35,094 nt of DNA from Candidatus Omnitrophota bacterium. Its GTDB lineage: Bacteria > Omnitrophota > Gorgyraeia > Pluralincolimonadales > Pluralincolimonadaceae. Location of the stretch: contig JAGONY010000008.1 of the NCBI GenBank assembly GCA_017992785.1, positions 1 through 35,094 on the forward strand, read 5' to 3'. A model generated the notes under the pieces. It had not been told where the DNA came from and did not search any database. It saw only the letters and a program-made list of their open reading frames with translations. Within the stretch, counting starts at the first letter, position 1; each line of letters begins with the position of its first letter. Position numbers and translations under genes: made by a program. This document shows, one piece after another, positions 8,140-16,262 of the stretch.

Positions 8140-8269
8140 GTATCCTGTACATTCCCGTACCACAAGCCGGGCACTTGCCCTTCATAGCATCGCGGCCGTT
8201 CTTCATCTTTTCTTTCTGCGCGTCTTTCATCTCCTGCTTCTTCTTGCATTTAACGCAATATGCTTCCAT
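8129..8269 (-). CDS. DUF5679-like 46-aa zinc-ribbon protein
   Basis: A small frame of 46 codons starts at an ATG at 8269 with an excellent GGAGGTG 4 bases upstream. The protein starts MEAYCVKCKKKQEMKDAQ and continues with MKNGRDAMKGKCPACGTGMY, ending RILGK. Two CxxC pairs (CVKC and CPAC) separated by 24 residues form a zinc-ribbon layout. The spacing and the MKNGR...GxCPxCGTxMYRI pattern match the DUF5679 family as I know it. The function is unknown. It is first in the transcript from the promoter at 8304-8332 and overlaps the start of rsfS, so the two are probably co-translated. Confidence 0.8.
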   Translation of the reverse strand: MEAYCVKCKKKQEMKDAQKEKMKNGRDAMKGKCPACGTGMYRILGK

Positions 8270-8303
8270 CTAACACCTCCTCTTGAAGTTTGGAAACGGT
8301 TTT

Positions 8304-8332
8304 AGTCTACCATACCGCTTAATGGCTGTCAA
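8304..8332 (-). promoter_or_regulatory. sigma-70 promoter candidate for the DUF5679-rsfS-argS transcript
   Basis: TTGACA (8332-8327), a 17-bp spacer and TAGACT (8309-8304) lie on the minus strand. The -35 overlaps the last codons of the CNNM gene. The expected start site is about 28 bases before the DUF5679 ATG. Confidence 0.6.
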
Positions 8333-9371
8333 GGACAGGGTCTTCATCAATCTCGCCTACTATCTCCTCCATGAGGTCCTCGAGCGTAACGAGGCCCACC
8401 GCTCTCCTGGAAGCACCGGCCTCGGAACCGGGAGCCGGTATATCCGTCACTATAGCTATCTGCGCCCTCATCTTCTGGAAATCCTTCAGAAGGTCGCTGA
8501 CCCTCTTGTCCTTCTGCACGAAATACGGTTCATGGACCAGATCCGGTATAATAACAAGCCCCTTATTCTGCCAGATATAGAGCAGGTCCCTCGCGTATAT
8601 GATGCCGACTATATTGTCGGGCGAACCCTTATATACCGGCAGCCGCGAGTGCCCCTCTTCGGCGAAAAGGTTCAACAGCTCCTCCGCGTCGGAATCGATA
8701 TCTATGGATACCACTTTCCCGAGCGGGATCATGACCTCACCCACCTTCGTGTCCCCGAACTCGAATATGCGGTGCAGCATCTTGCGCTCTTCGTCCTCGA
8801 CAACTCCCTCTTCCTTTCCGAGTTCTATCATCAGCCTTATCTCTTCCTCGCTTATGAGAGGCGAGCGCTGCTTGACCTCCCCGCCGAAGAGCTTGATCAT
8901 CGCGTTCCCGAGTTTCGTGAAGACCTTGGCGACCGGGTTGAGTATCATAACAAGCAGGTTTATCGGCTTTGCGACCGCCAGCGAGACCTTCTCCGACCTC
9001 TGGACCGCGAACATCTTCGGTATTATTTCGCCGAATATCAGCAGCATTATTGTGACGATGACGGTCGCGGCCAGCATACCTACCTCTTCACCGAGGAAGA
9101 AGACGAATATTATTGCGCCGATGACCGAAATGGCGGTATTGACCAGGTTATTTCCGACAAGGATAGAGGTTATCATCTTCTCGGGTTTGGATACCAGCTG
9201 GTGGACAAGCTTCGAATTCTTGATCCCCTTGGATATCATATGGCGCAGTTTTATCTTGCTGAGCGATATAAGCGCGGTCTCCGACATCGAGAAGAACGCG
9301 GAAAAGCAAAGCAGCACGAGTATGGCTATGATAAGCGGTATGAACTGTTGCATGGTCTCCGTTAAAACCAT
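8319..9371 (-). CDS. CNNM/CBS domain membrane protein (hemolysin-type, CorC/CorB-like)
   Basis: The N-terminal CNNM (DUF21) domain has about four membrane segments (roughly 8-30, 68-92, 98-120 and 130-152), including FSAFFSMSETALISLS and IFGEIIPKMFA. It is followed by the acidic helix SEEEIRLMIELGKEEGVVE and a CBS pair at ~205-335 (VMIPLGKVVSID, GHSRLPVYKGSPDNIVGIIY, VGLVTLEDLMEEIVGEI). The usual C-terminal CorC/HlyC domain is absent, and the protein ends right after CBS2 at 350 aa. Relatives are implicated in Mg2+ or Co2+ efflux. Adjacency to corA fits divalent-cation homeostasis, which is inferred. The start at 9371 overlaps corA by 10 bp; an ATG at 9353 preceded by GGAG is the alternative. 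Confidence 0.88.
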   Translation of the reverse strand: MVLTETMQQFIPLIIAILVLLCFSAFFSMSETALISLSKIKLRHMISKGIKNSKLVHQLVSKPEKMITSILVGNNLVNTAISVIGAIIFVFFLGEEVGMLAATVIVTIMLLIFGEIIPKMFAVQRSEKVSLAVAKPINLLVMILNPVAKVFTKLGNAMIKLFGGEVKQRSPLISEEEIRLMIELGKEEGVVEDEERKMLHRIFEFGDTKVGEVMIPLGKVVSIDIDSDAEELLNLFAEEGHSRLPVYKGSPDNIVGIIYARDLLYIWQNKGLVIIPDLVHEPYFVQKDKRVSDLLKDFQKMRAQIAIVTDIPAPGSEAGASRRAVGLVTLEDLMEEIVGEIDEDPVLDSH

Positions 9372-10324
9372 CTTTTATTTTTTAAATACAATATTATCGT
9401 TACGGTAAATAAGGCGGTAAGGCCCATAACTATCCAGAAGGCCATCAAATGCTCCGCGAACGGGAGTTTGATGTTCATGCCGTAGATGCTCGGTATCACG
9501 ACGAACGGCAGCATGACGGTCGCGATCACCGTAAGGACCTTCATTACCTCGTTGAGGCGGTTCGAGACGATCGAGACGTAGGCCTCAAGCGAGCCCGTCA
9601 CGATATCGCGCGAAGTGCCGACAATATCGTTTATCCTGACGAGATGGTCGTAAACGTTCCTGTAGTAGACGTAATTCACGGCCCTTATGATCTCGAAGTC
9701 GCCTCGCGTAAGGACCGAGAACATGTCTACCTGGGGGCCTATCGTCCTGCGCAGGAGCATCGTATCGTTCTTTAAGCGGTATATCTGGTTGAAGGTCTTC
9801 GTGGTCGGATCCTTAAATAGCTCGGCCTCGAGGTCATCGACCCTCTTGTCGAACTTGTCGACTATAGGATAATAGGTGTCCGCGAGCGATTCGAGTATGG
9901 CGTACGCGAGGAAGTCGCTGCCGCGGGTAATTACCGGGGAACCCTTATCGACCCTCTCGAGGTTCAGGTCTATGGCGTCGACCTTCTCCGTATGTACGGT
10001 AATGAGATAGTTCCTGCCCATGCAGAAATCGACCTCGAAGGTCCCGATCTTTCCCGTTTCGGGGTCTATCCTGACGCCTTGCGTTATTATAAAAAGGTAG
10101 TTCTTGAAATCCTCGACCTTCGGCCGCGCGTTCGGCATGATGCAGTCCTCGACAGTCAGCGGATGCAGCCCAAAGACGTCCATGAGGATCTCTATATCGC
10201 TGTCGGAGAGCTCCTCCATATCGACCCAAAGCAGCGAGTTCTCCGCGGCGAGGGCTTCGCGGAACCGCTCGACCGGCATGTCCTTTATTAATTTGCCTTC
10301 GGGATCAAAGTAATAGTTCTTCAT
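9362..10324 (-). CDS. corA: CorA-family magnesium/cobalt transporter
   Basis: CorA is a homopentameric inner-membrane Mg2+ channel. The large N-terminal cytoplasmic domain (about 1-255) contains HPLTVEDCIMPNARPKVEDF and a long stalk helix. Two C-terminal membrane segments follow, with the diagnostic YGMN loop between them (SIYGMNIKLPF). The tail KNKRWF is basic, as usual. At 320 aa it is full length. It lies 12 bp downstream of nadD and overlaps the next CNNM gene, so it is part of the long rplU transcript unless internal promoters exist. Confidence 0.95.
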   Translation of the reverse strand: MKNYYFDPEGKLIKDMPVERFREALAAENSLLWVDMEELSDSDIEILMDVFGLHPLTVEDCIMPNARPKVEDFKNYLFIITQGVRIDPETGKIGTFEVDFCMGRNYLITVHTEKVDAIDLNLERVDKGSPVITRGSDFLAYAILESLADTYYPIVDKFDKRVDDLEAELFKDPTTKTFNQIYRLKNDTMLLRRTIGPQVDMFSVLTRGDFEIIRAVNYVYYRNVYDHLVRINDIVGTSRDIVTGSLEAYVSIVSNRLNEVMKVLTVIATVMLPFVVIPSIYGMNIKLPFAEHLMAFWIVMGLTALFTVTIILYLKNKRWF

Positions 10325-10336
10325 GCGGACACCTCT

Positions 10337-10906
10337 TTATTTATAAAGCCTTCTCGCTATTATATATTCCCTCACCGGTTCGGGAACAAGGTACCTTATC
10401 GACTTTCCCTCTTTTATCTTCTTCCTGATCAGCGACGAGGATATCTCGAGCGAAGTGATGGTCACGTGCTCGATGCCGTTCGGGACGTTCGAGACGTCGT
10501 ATCCGGGACGGCTCGCGACTATGAAATTCGAGAGCTTGAAGATCTGGTCTATCTCTTTCCACGTATAGAGCTCGCCGAGAGAATCCGCGCCGGTCAGGAA
10601 AAAAAGTCTCGCCTCTTCGCCGTATTTCTGCCTAAAGGCCTTCAGGGTCTCGACCGAATACGAGGTCGTCTTCGCGTCTATCTCGACCGACGATACCTCG
10701 AATCCCGGATTGCCCCTTATCGCGAGCTCCACCATCTTGAACCTGTCGTTCGGCTCCGCGAGCTCCTCTTCCTTCTTGTGGGGCGGCACGTAAGCCGGCA
10801 CGAGTATGACCTTGTCGAGGTTCAACTTCTCCCTCGCTTCTTCCGCTAGCACCAGATGCCCCGTATGTATCGGGTTGAACGTCCCTCCGAGTATGCCTAT
10901 ACGCAT
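10337..10906 (-). CDS. nadD: nicotinate-nucleotide adenylyltransferase NadD
   Basis: NadD transfers AMP from ATP to nicotinate mononucleotide in NAD synthesis. The nucleotidyltransferase signature GGTFNPIHTGHL is at 7-18, with the (H/T)xGH motif intact. YVPPHKK is a substrate-loop block. The C-terminal motif SSSLIRKKIKEGKSIRYLVP (ISSTxIR type) is present. The 189-aa length is normal. It starts 4 bp after proA ends. The order obgE-proB-proA-nadD is widely conserved. Confidence 0.95.
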   Translation of the reverse strand: MRIGILGGTFNPIHTGHLVLAEEAREKLNLDKVILVPAYVPPHKKEEELAEPNDRFKMVELAIRGNPGFEVSSVEIDAKTTSYSVETLKAFRQKYGEEARLFFLTGADSLGELYTWKEIDQIFKLSNFIVASRPGYDVSNVPNGIEHVTITSLEISSSLIRKKIKEGKSIRYLVPEPVREYIIARRLYK

Positions 10907-10910
10907 GTTG

Positions 10911-12170
10911 TCACTCCCTTATCTGCCCGTTGCCGTAGATGATGTATTTGTAGCTCGTCAGCTCTTCGACCCCGACAGGGCCGCGAGCGTGGAACTTGTC
11001 GGTCGATATGCCTATCTCCGCGCCGAAACCGAACTCCCCTCCGTCGGTGAACCTCGTCGACGCGTTCACGTATACCGAGGCGGAGTCCACCTTCTTCAGG
11101 AACTCCACAGCGTTATGGTAATTCTCGGTGACTATGGCGTCCGATAATTTCGTGCTGTACGCGTTTATGTGCTCGACGGCCTCATGCAGGTTCCTGACCA
11201 CCTTTACCGACAGTATGAGGTCCAGGTATTCCGACGACCAGTCCTTGTCGGATGCGGCCTTCAAGCCCTTGATTATCCTTCGCGTCACGGCGCATCCGCG
11301 TATCTCGACGCCGGCTTCCTTATATTTCTTTATCATGGAAGGCAGGAACCGCGCGGCGACGTCCTCGTTGACCAGCAGGGTCTCCATCGCGTTGCAGACC
11401 GAAGGCCTCTGCACCTTCGCGTTGAAACAGATCCGCTCGGCCATGTTGAGGTCGGCGTCTTCGTCGACATAGACGTGGCATACGCCCTTGTAATGCTTCA
11501 GGACGGGTATCTTCGACCTGCGCGAGACCTCCTTTATCAGGCTTTCGCCCCCTCTCGGGATGATGAGGTCTACGAGCTCGCTTAAACCCAGCAGCGCGTG
11601 GACCGCCTTCCTGTCGGTCGTCTTTATGAGGTTTATCGCCCCGTCGGGAATGCCGGCATCTTTCGCCGCTTCGTTAAGTATGCCGAATATCGCTATATTC
11701 GAATTGATGGACTCGCTGCCGCCGCGCAGAATAACGCTGTTGCCAGCCTTCAGGCACAATCCGATACAGTCGGCTGTCACGTTCGGCCGGGATTCATATA
11801 TTACGCCTATGACCCCGAGCGGCACGCGCAGCTTCCCTATCCATAGCCCGTTAGGCCTGGTCCACATCCTGATGACCTCGCCGATAGGATCGCGCAGCGA
11901 AGCGACGGTCCTGAGGCCTTCGGCCATCGACTTTATCCTCTTGTCGTTAAGCGTAAGGCGGTCTATGAACGCCGCGCCGAGCCTGCCGGATTGCGCCGCT
12001 TTCACGTCTTTCTTGTTCGCAGCGTATATTGCGGCCTTGTTCTTCTCGAGCGCGTCGGCCATCGCGCAAAGTGCCTTGTCTTTCACGGCCGAAGAGAGCT
12101 GGCCCATCCCGAAAGACGCTTTCTTCGCGTCCCGCGCTATGCTCACGACCTGCGCCTTAATGTCCCCCAT
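10911..12170 (-). CDS. proA: gamma-glutamyl phosphate reductase ProA
   Basis: ProA performs the second step of proline synthesis, NADPH-dependent reduction of gamma-glutamyl phosphate to the semialdehyde. Diagnostic segments are PLGVIGVIYESRPNVT, the KAGNSVILRGGSE cofactor loop, the catalytic cysteine in FNAKVQRPSVCNAMETLLV, and the C-terminal FTDGGEFGFGAEIGISTDK followed by RGPVGVEELTSYKY. The length of 419 aa is typical. The ATG at 12170 follows the proB TAA without a gap. ProB and ProA act as a complex, so co-translation fits. Confidence 0.96.
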   Translation of the reverse strand: MGDIKAQVVSIARDAKKASFGMGQLSSAVKDKALCAMADALEKNKAAIYAANKKDVKAAQSGRLGAAFIDRLTLNDKRIKSMAEGLRTVASLRDPIGEVIRMWTRPNGLWIGKLRVPLGVIGVIYESRPNVTADCIGLCLKAGNSVILRGGSESINSNIAIFGILNEAAKDAGIPDGAINLIKTTDRKAVHALLGLSELVDLIIPRGGESLIKEVSRRSKIPVLKHYKGVCHVYVDEDADLNMAERICFNAKVQRPSVCNAMETLLVNEDVAARFLPSMIKKYKEAGVEIRGCAVTRRIIKGLKAASDKDWSSEYLDLILSVKVVRNLHEAVEHINAYSTKLSDAIVTENYHNAVEFLKKVDSASVYVNASTRFTDGGEFGFGAEIGISTDKFHARGPVGVEELTSYKYIIYGNGQIRE

Positions 12171-12968
12171 TTATGACTGGCTCCTTCCCGAACGGGGAGC
12201 GAATATTGTGCCCACCCTCTCCCTGCCTATTATCCTCAAAAGTACGTGTTTCGACTTCGCGTTAGCGATGACCATCGGTATTCCCGCATCGGTGACCGTT
12301 CTCGCGGCTTTTATCTTCGTGGCCATTCCGCCGACACACACTTCCTTGTCCGTGCCGCAAGCGAGCTTCTCGATGCCGCAGTGTATGTCCTCGACGGTGT
12401 CCACGAGCTCTTTCCTGCCGATGTGGCTGTAGAGGCCGTCGACATCCGACAATATTATCAGCAGGTCCGCGGCGAGCAGCGTCGTGACGAGCGCGGCGAG
12501 CGTGTCGTTGTCGCCGAACTTTATCTCGTCGACCGAGACCGTATCGTTCTCGTTGATTATAGGCACCGCGCCGTATTCGAGTATCGTATTTATCGTGCTC
12601 TTGACGCTTGTATACCTCTTATGCTCCTTGAAATCGTCCCGCGTCAGCAGGACCTGCGCCACTTTGCGGCCGTGCCTCCTGAAATACTCGTCATATGACT
12701 TCATCAGCTGCGCCTGGCCTATGGCCGCGGAGGCCTGCAGGTGGTCGAGCGACTTCGGGCGCGACTTCAGCCCGAGCAGGTGCATCCCGGCGCCTATGGC
12801 GCCCGAGCTCACGAGCACGACCTTAATCCCCCTGCCGAGCAACTCGCAGATCTGGTCCGATATCTGCTTGACGGCGCGCCGGTTCATCGGATGCGACCTC
12901 GACGTGAACGCCGACGTCCCTACCTTGACAACGACAAGTTTAAGATTTTTTAAATAATTATCCCTCAT
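12171..12968 (-). CDS. proB: glutamate 5-kinase ProB, short form without PUA domain
   Basis: ProB phosphorylates glutamate to start proline synthesis. The amino acid kinase fold shows VVVKVGTSAFTS, VLVSSGAIGAGMHLLG, NENDTVSVDEIKFGDNDTLAA and ILSDVDGLY, with GGMATKIKAA near the C-terminus. The protein is 265 aa and stops where the PUA domain of E. coli ProB (367 aa) would begin. I chose the ATG at 12968 ([17 protein letters not shown]) because AAAGG lies about 4 bases before it, and it overlaps the obgE stop by only 11 bp. The frame is open to 12992. Proline feedback inhibition is a property of the kinase domain and could remain; that is not shown here. Confidence 0.94.
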   Translation of the reverse strand: MRDNYLKNLKLVVVKVGTSAFTSRSHPMNRRAVKQISDQICELLGRGIKVVLVSSGAIGAGMHLLGLKSRPKSLDHLQASAAIGQAQLMKSYDEYFRRHGRKVAQVLLTRDDFKEHKRYTSVKSTINTILEYGAVPIINENDTVSVDEIKFGDNDTLAALVTTLLAADLLIILSDVDGLYSHIGRKELVDTVEDIHCGIEKLACGTDKEVCVGGMATKIKAARTVTDAGIPMVIANAKSKHVLLRIIGRERVGTIFAPRSGRSQS

Positions 12969-13947
12969 TTTGCCTTTCCAGTTCCCCGGCAATGGCTTCC
13001 TTGAGTTCTTCGATGCCTTCTCCGGTCAATGCCGATACCGCTATTATATCCTTTTTTACTTTCGACTTAAACTTTTTTAGATTTGACTGCGCAGCAGGCA
13101 AATCTATCTTGTTCGCGACTATTATCTGGGATTTCTTCCCGAGGACCGGTCCGTACTGTTCCAATTCGTTATTGAGCGTCAGGAAATCGTCCAGCGGGTC
13201 CCTCTGGTCAACCCCGGCCATGTCTATAATGTGTATCAGCATCTTCGTGCGCTCGATATGCCGCAGGAACTTGTCCCCGAGCCCTTTTCCGGCATGCGCG
13301 CCCTCTATGAGGCCCGGTATGTCCGCGACCTTGAATGTGCGGCCGTGCGCCCGTTTAGCGGTACCATACTCGGCTATTCCAAGCACCGGCTCCTTCGTCG
13401 TGAACGGGTACGGGGCGATCTTCGGCTTCGCCTTGGAGATCTTCGATATCAGCGACGACTTGCCCGCGTTCGGGAAACCGATAAGCCCGCAATCCGCGAT
13501 CAGTTTCAGATCGAGTTTCAGGAGCCTTTCCTCGCCGGGCTCACCTTTTGTGGCGGGTTTCTTGGACGCGTTGCCGCGGCCGCCCAGGCCTCCTTTAGCG
13601 ACGATAAAACGGTCACCGGCCGCCTTAAGGTCCCTGAGGACAAGGCCCGAATCGAGATCCTTGACTATCGTTCCCGGCGGGACCTCAATGACACAGTCCT
13701 CCCCGTTTTTTCCGTTCTTATTATTGGATGAGCCGTTCTCGCCTTTGTGGGCCTTGAAGTGCTGGCGGTATTGGAAATCGAGCAGCGTGTGGATGTTCTC
13801 GTTCGCGAGGATTATGACGTCGCCGCCCTTGCCCCCCGGCCCTCCGTTCTGGACCGGGTAGCGGGCGAACTTATCCTTGTAGAAGCTCTGGCAGCCGTCG
13901 CCGCCTTTTCCTGCTTTGACCTCGATCTTCGCAGTATCTACAAACAC
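12958..13947 (-). CDS. obgE: GTPase ObgE/CgtA, involved in 50S assembly
   Basis: Residues 1-156 form the glycine-rich Obg fold ([35 protein letters not shown]). The G domain follows: G1 GFPNAGKSS 157-165, switch region [11 protein letters not shown]3 [11 protein letters not shown]4 NKID and G5 SALTG. The variable C-terminal OCT domain is missing, which is common. The protein is 329 aa and starts at a GTG (13947). The order rplU-rpmA-obgE is the classic conserved one, so it is likely co-transcribed with L21 and L27. Confidence 0.97.
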   Translation of the reverse strand: MFVDTAKIEVKAGKGGDGCQSFYKDKFARYPVQNGGPGGKGGDVIILANENIHTLLDFQYRQHFKAHKGENGSSNNKNGKNGEDCVIEVPPGTIVKDLDSGLVLRDLKAAGDRFIVAKGGLGGRGNASKKPATKGEPGEERLLKLDLKLIADCGLIGFPNAGKSSLISKISKAKPKIAPYPFTTKEPVLGIAEYGTAKRAHGRTFKVADIPGLIEGAHAGKGLGDKFLRHIERTKMLIHIIDMAGVDQRDPLDDFLTLNNELEQYGPVLGKKSQIIVANKIDLPAAQSNLKKFKSKVKKDIIAVSALTGEGIEELKEAIAGELERQNEG

Positions 13948-13968
13948 CTTGGCTTTCGGCTACTTGTT

Positions 13969-14211
13969 TTATTGTGGCAGGACGCTGACTAATCTGGTTT
14001 TGCTGAAAGTTACGATACCGTCCTTCAGGGCGAAAAGCGTGTCATCCCTGCCCTTAGCTACGTTCAGGCCCGGTTTCCACGGGGTCCCGCGCTGCCTTAC
14101 TATTATGCTTCCGGCAGTTACCTTCTCTCCGCCGTAAGCCTTTATTCCCAGACGCTGGGAGTTGCTGTCGCGGCCGTTCCTTGTCGAACCTTGTCCTTTA
14201 TGATGAGCCAT
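13969..14211 (-). CDS. rpmA: 50S ribosomal protein L27
   Basis: The 80-aa protein begins [20 protein letters not shown], the invariant L27 N-terminus that reaches toward the peptidyl transferase centre. [20 protein letters not shown] follows. There is no cleavable N-terminal extension of the Firmicutes type. It lies 15 bp downstream of rplU. Confidence 0.98.
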   Translation of the reverse strand: MAHHKGQGSTRNGRDSNSQRLGIKAYGGEKVTAGSIIVRQRGTPWKPGLNVAKGRDDTLFALKDGIVTFSKTRLVSVLPQ

Positions 14212-14226
14212 TTCTTCCTCCTGGTC

Positions 14227-14541
14227 CTAAGCCTTTATCTCTTTTATTTTAACCTTCGTCAACAGCTGGCGGTGGCCTTTCTTCCAGCGTGAATCCTTCC
14301 TCCTGCGGTACTTATAGGAGATGACCTTCTTCCCTTTCAGGTCCGACACGACCTCGCAGACCACCTTAGCGTCCTTCAGGTACGGCCTGCCGAACTTGGC
14401 ATCCTTACCGTCGCAGACCATGAGAACTTCCTTGATTATTATCTCTTTTTCCTTCTCGGGAAGGGTCAGGCGCTCGACTGTGATAGCGTCGCCTTTTTCG
14501 ACCTTATACTGCTTCCCGCCTGTCAGAATCACGGCGTACAT
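14227..14541 (-). CDS. rplU: 50S ribosomal protein L21
   Basis: The 104-aa protein starts MYAVILTGGKQYKVEKGDAI and contains the 23S-binding L21 signature near the C-terminus (KVISYKYRRRKDSRWKKGHR, then QLLTKVKI). It is the first gene after the consensus promoter at 14585-14613. A good AAGGAG lies before the ATG. Confidence 0.98.
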   Translation of the reverse strand: MYAVILTGGKQYKVEKGDAITVERLTLPEKEKEIIIKEVLMVCDGKDAKFGRPYLKDAKVVCEVVSDLKGKKVISYKYRRRKDSRWKKGHRQLLTKVKIKEIKA

Positions 14542-14584
14542 AGAGAAACTCCTTCCATAAGCGCATTTGTGTGAATTTCGTGAG

Positions 14585-14613
14585 ATTATACCCTAAAACC
14601 CGGCGGGTGTCAA
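14585..14613 (-). promoter_or_regulatory. perfect-consensus sigma-70 promoter for the rplU operon
   Basis: TTGACA (14613-14608), an exact 17-bp spacer and TATAAT (14590-14585) lie on the minus strand. The expected start is near 14578, giving a leader of about 37 nt with AAGGAG in front of the rplU ATG. It lies at the edge of the AT-rich restriction-modification island. Confidence 0.9.
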
Positions 14614-14839
14614 TGAATTCTTGATTTCTCGCTTATAGATGTAACGAAATCATCCCGAAGCCTGCGCAGCATTTTTTGATGCTTTTGGCAAAAAATGCAA
14701 GCGTTTAGGCAAGGGCACCTATGAACAGCGATTCTATCCTTTCGGAAATCTGCTGGCTCGCAACGCTCATACCCTTCGATGCAGACAACCCATTAGAGGA
14801 AGGTAATTCCGCTTTTTCATAACTCGTGAAATACTTCAA
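14614..14839. other. intergenic region, island/housekeeping junction
   Basis: These 226 bp between the rplU promoter and vsr hold no recognised gene. GCATTTTTT (14669-14677) and AAAAAATGC (14690-14698) form a 9-bp stem with a 12-nt loop. A 33-codon plus-strand frame (14721-14822) has AAGG 7-8 bases upstream but resembles no family I know. The DNA may be a remnant of the insertion that brought the island. Confidence 0.5.
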
Positions 14840-15226
14840 TTAGATTATTCTATTTCTTGCTAATTTATTTAATTTGCACTCCCATAACCTTATCACCCTC
14901 CAACCTTTTTTTGATAATTCATTATTAACTATCCGGTCTCGTTTTTTATTTTTCTTAACTTTATTTTTCCAATAACCTGCGTTATTTTTGGGTTTAACAT
15001 TTCGGCAGTTGTGCCCATGCCAAAAACATCCATCTACAAATACTGCGATCTTTCTTTTCGGAAAAACAAAATCTGGATGCCCAAATACCTTACAATTTCT
15101 TCGCCATCCATTTATTGAGTATTTTCGAAAATAAGAAACAAGTTTTAGTTCGGTAGATTGATTCCTTCTGGAGTGAACCGCTTTCATTATTCTTGAACGT
15201 TCTTCGGTCGAGAAAGTATCAGACAT
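14840..15226 (-). CDS. vsr: very short patch repair endonuclease Vsr
   Basis: Vsr nicks next to T:G mismatches made by deamination of 5-methylcytosine. The protein has STEERSRIMKAVHSR at the N-terminus, the catalytic aspartate in PDFVFPKRKIAVF (D52), the FVDGCFWHGHNC active-site/zinc block (63-74), and VIRLWECKL at the C-terminal side. At 128 aa it is normal in length. It is the last gene of the cassette, 22 bp after the methyltransferase, whose lesions it would repair. Codon use is AT-rich, unlike the genes on either side of the island. Confidence 0.95.
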   Translation of the reverse strand: MSDTFSTEERSRIMKAVHSRRNQSTELKLVSYFRKYSINGWRRNCKVFGHPDFVFPKRKIAVFVDGCFWHGHNCRNVKPKNNAGYWKNKVKKNKKRDRIVNNELSKKGWRVIRLWECKLNKLARNRII

Positions 15227-15248
15227 AACTTAGAAACCATGCATGTAA

Positions 15249-16250
15249 TTATGCGACTTTTCGAAGCTTTTTTCGCAGAATCATCTTTCGAATCTGCCTT
15301 AATGAAGCATTGCGCAAATTATCATCAAAGCTTCTTTTATCCGCTATTTTATTTAACAAGATATATTTTTTTAGACACGATGCTACATATTCGGCTAATT
15401 TTACAGGCACAGCGTTTCCTATAATCTGCTCTACGTGAGTTTTATTACCACAAAGAATGAAATTTTCAGGGAATGTTTGGATCATGCTTCTTTCCTTAGT
15501 AGTTAAGGGTCGAATGCCTTCTTTAATACTTGAGGTGTCGCCAGGATGACCGCTGTATCCTTTTGCAATGGGCCGATTAACACCTCTTATTGTGGGGCTT
15601 GGCTCATCTACGCTAAATATAGCTCTCCTAGCGTAACTTCTTGGGTGACGATAGTAATGTTGTATTTTTAAACTATCGCCAAAATATTCACGCAAGGTTA
15701 GTCGTTTCCTTGATAAACCATCGTCTAATAATTCATCAAGAAATGAATCTCTACCAAATCTTCGTCCAATTACGAATAGTCTCTTACGTAGTTGTGGAAC
15801 GCCACAATATGAAGCATCCATAATCTTAATTGTTAGGCCATATCCCGCCTGCTTAAATATTTTTTTTGCAATAGTGAGAGTTTTGCTTTTTGCTGCTCTT
15901 TCCACGTTTTCCATTACAAAAAATACTGGTCTCACGGATGCCACAATCTTAGCGAAAGACACCGTCAAATTCGCACGTCCTAATGATTCATCTCTTTTTC
16001 CAGCTGACGAAAAATCCTGACAAGGGGGACCGCCAATAATAATATCGGGATCATATCTTTTAATAATATCAATGGAATCGATTAATGATAAATCGCACGA
16101 AATAAGAGGATGATTTTTGAAGTTTGTTTTGTACAATTCGCATGCGGGTATCCAATTATCAAATGCAGCCACTATTTCATAACCCGCGTTACTAAAACCG
16201 AGAGAAAGCCCTCCTCCGCCAGCAAATAAATCAACTGTTCTTAATTTCAT
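15249..16250 (-). CDS. DNA (cytosine-5-)-methyltransferase
   Basis: All main C5-methyltransferase motifs are present: I DLFAGGGGLSLGF (7-19), IV GGPPCQDFSSAG (73-84; nucleophile C77), VI MENVERA (113-119), VIII PQLRKRLFVIG, IX region SPTIRGVNRP and X IIGNAVPVKLA. The short target-recognition region between VIII and IX is consistent with a type II enzyme. The protein is 333 aa and has a basic C-terminal tail. It follows the HindVP-like endonuclease by 12 bp. The M.HindV site, GRCGYC, is a reasonable first guess for specificity, but it cannot be read from sequence alone. Confidence 0.95.
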   Translation of the reverse strand: MKLRTVDLFAGGGGLSLGFSNAGYEIVAAFDNWIPACELYKTNFKNHPLISCDLSLIDSIDIIKRYDPDIIIGGPPCQDFSSAGKRDESLGRANLTVSFAKIVASVRPVFFVMENVERAAKSKTLTIAKKIFKQAGYGLTIKIMDASYCGVPQLRKRLFVIGRRFGRDSFLDELLDDGLSRKRLTLREYFGDSLKIQHYYRHPRSYARRAIFSVDEPSPTIRGVNRPIAKGYSGHPGDTSSIKEGIRPLTTKERSMIQTFPENFILCGNKTHVEQIIGNAVPVKLAEYVASCLKKYILLNKIADKRSFDDNLRNASLRQIRKMILRKKLRKVA

Positions 16251-16262
16251 GATGTAGCATCC

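Noticed and set aside
8283-9365. 360-codon open frame on the plus strand
   Set aside because: Antisense to the CNNM/CBS gene; the composition is the typical shadow pattern and there is no ribosome binding site of note.
14669-14698. an intrinsic terminator for the vsr operon
   Set aside because: The 9-bp stem is A/T-rich with a 12-nt loop and lacks a following T-run on the minus strand; it is too weak to call.
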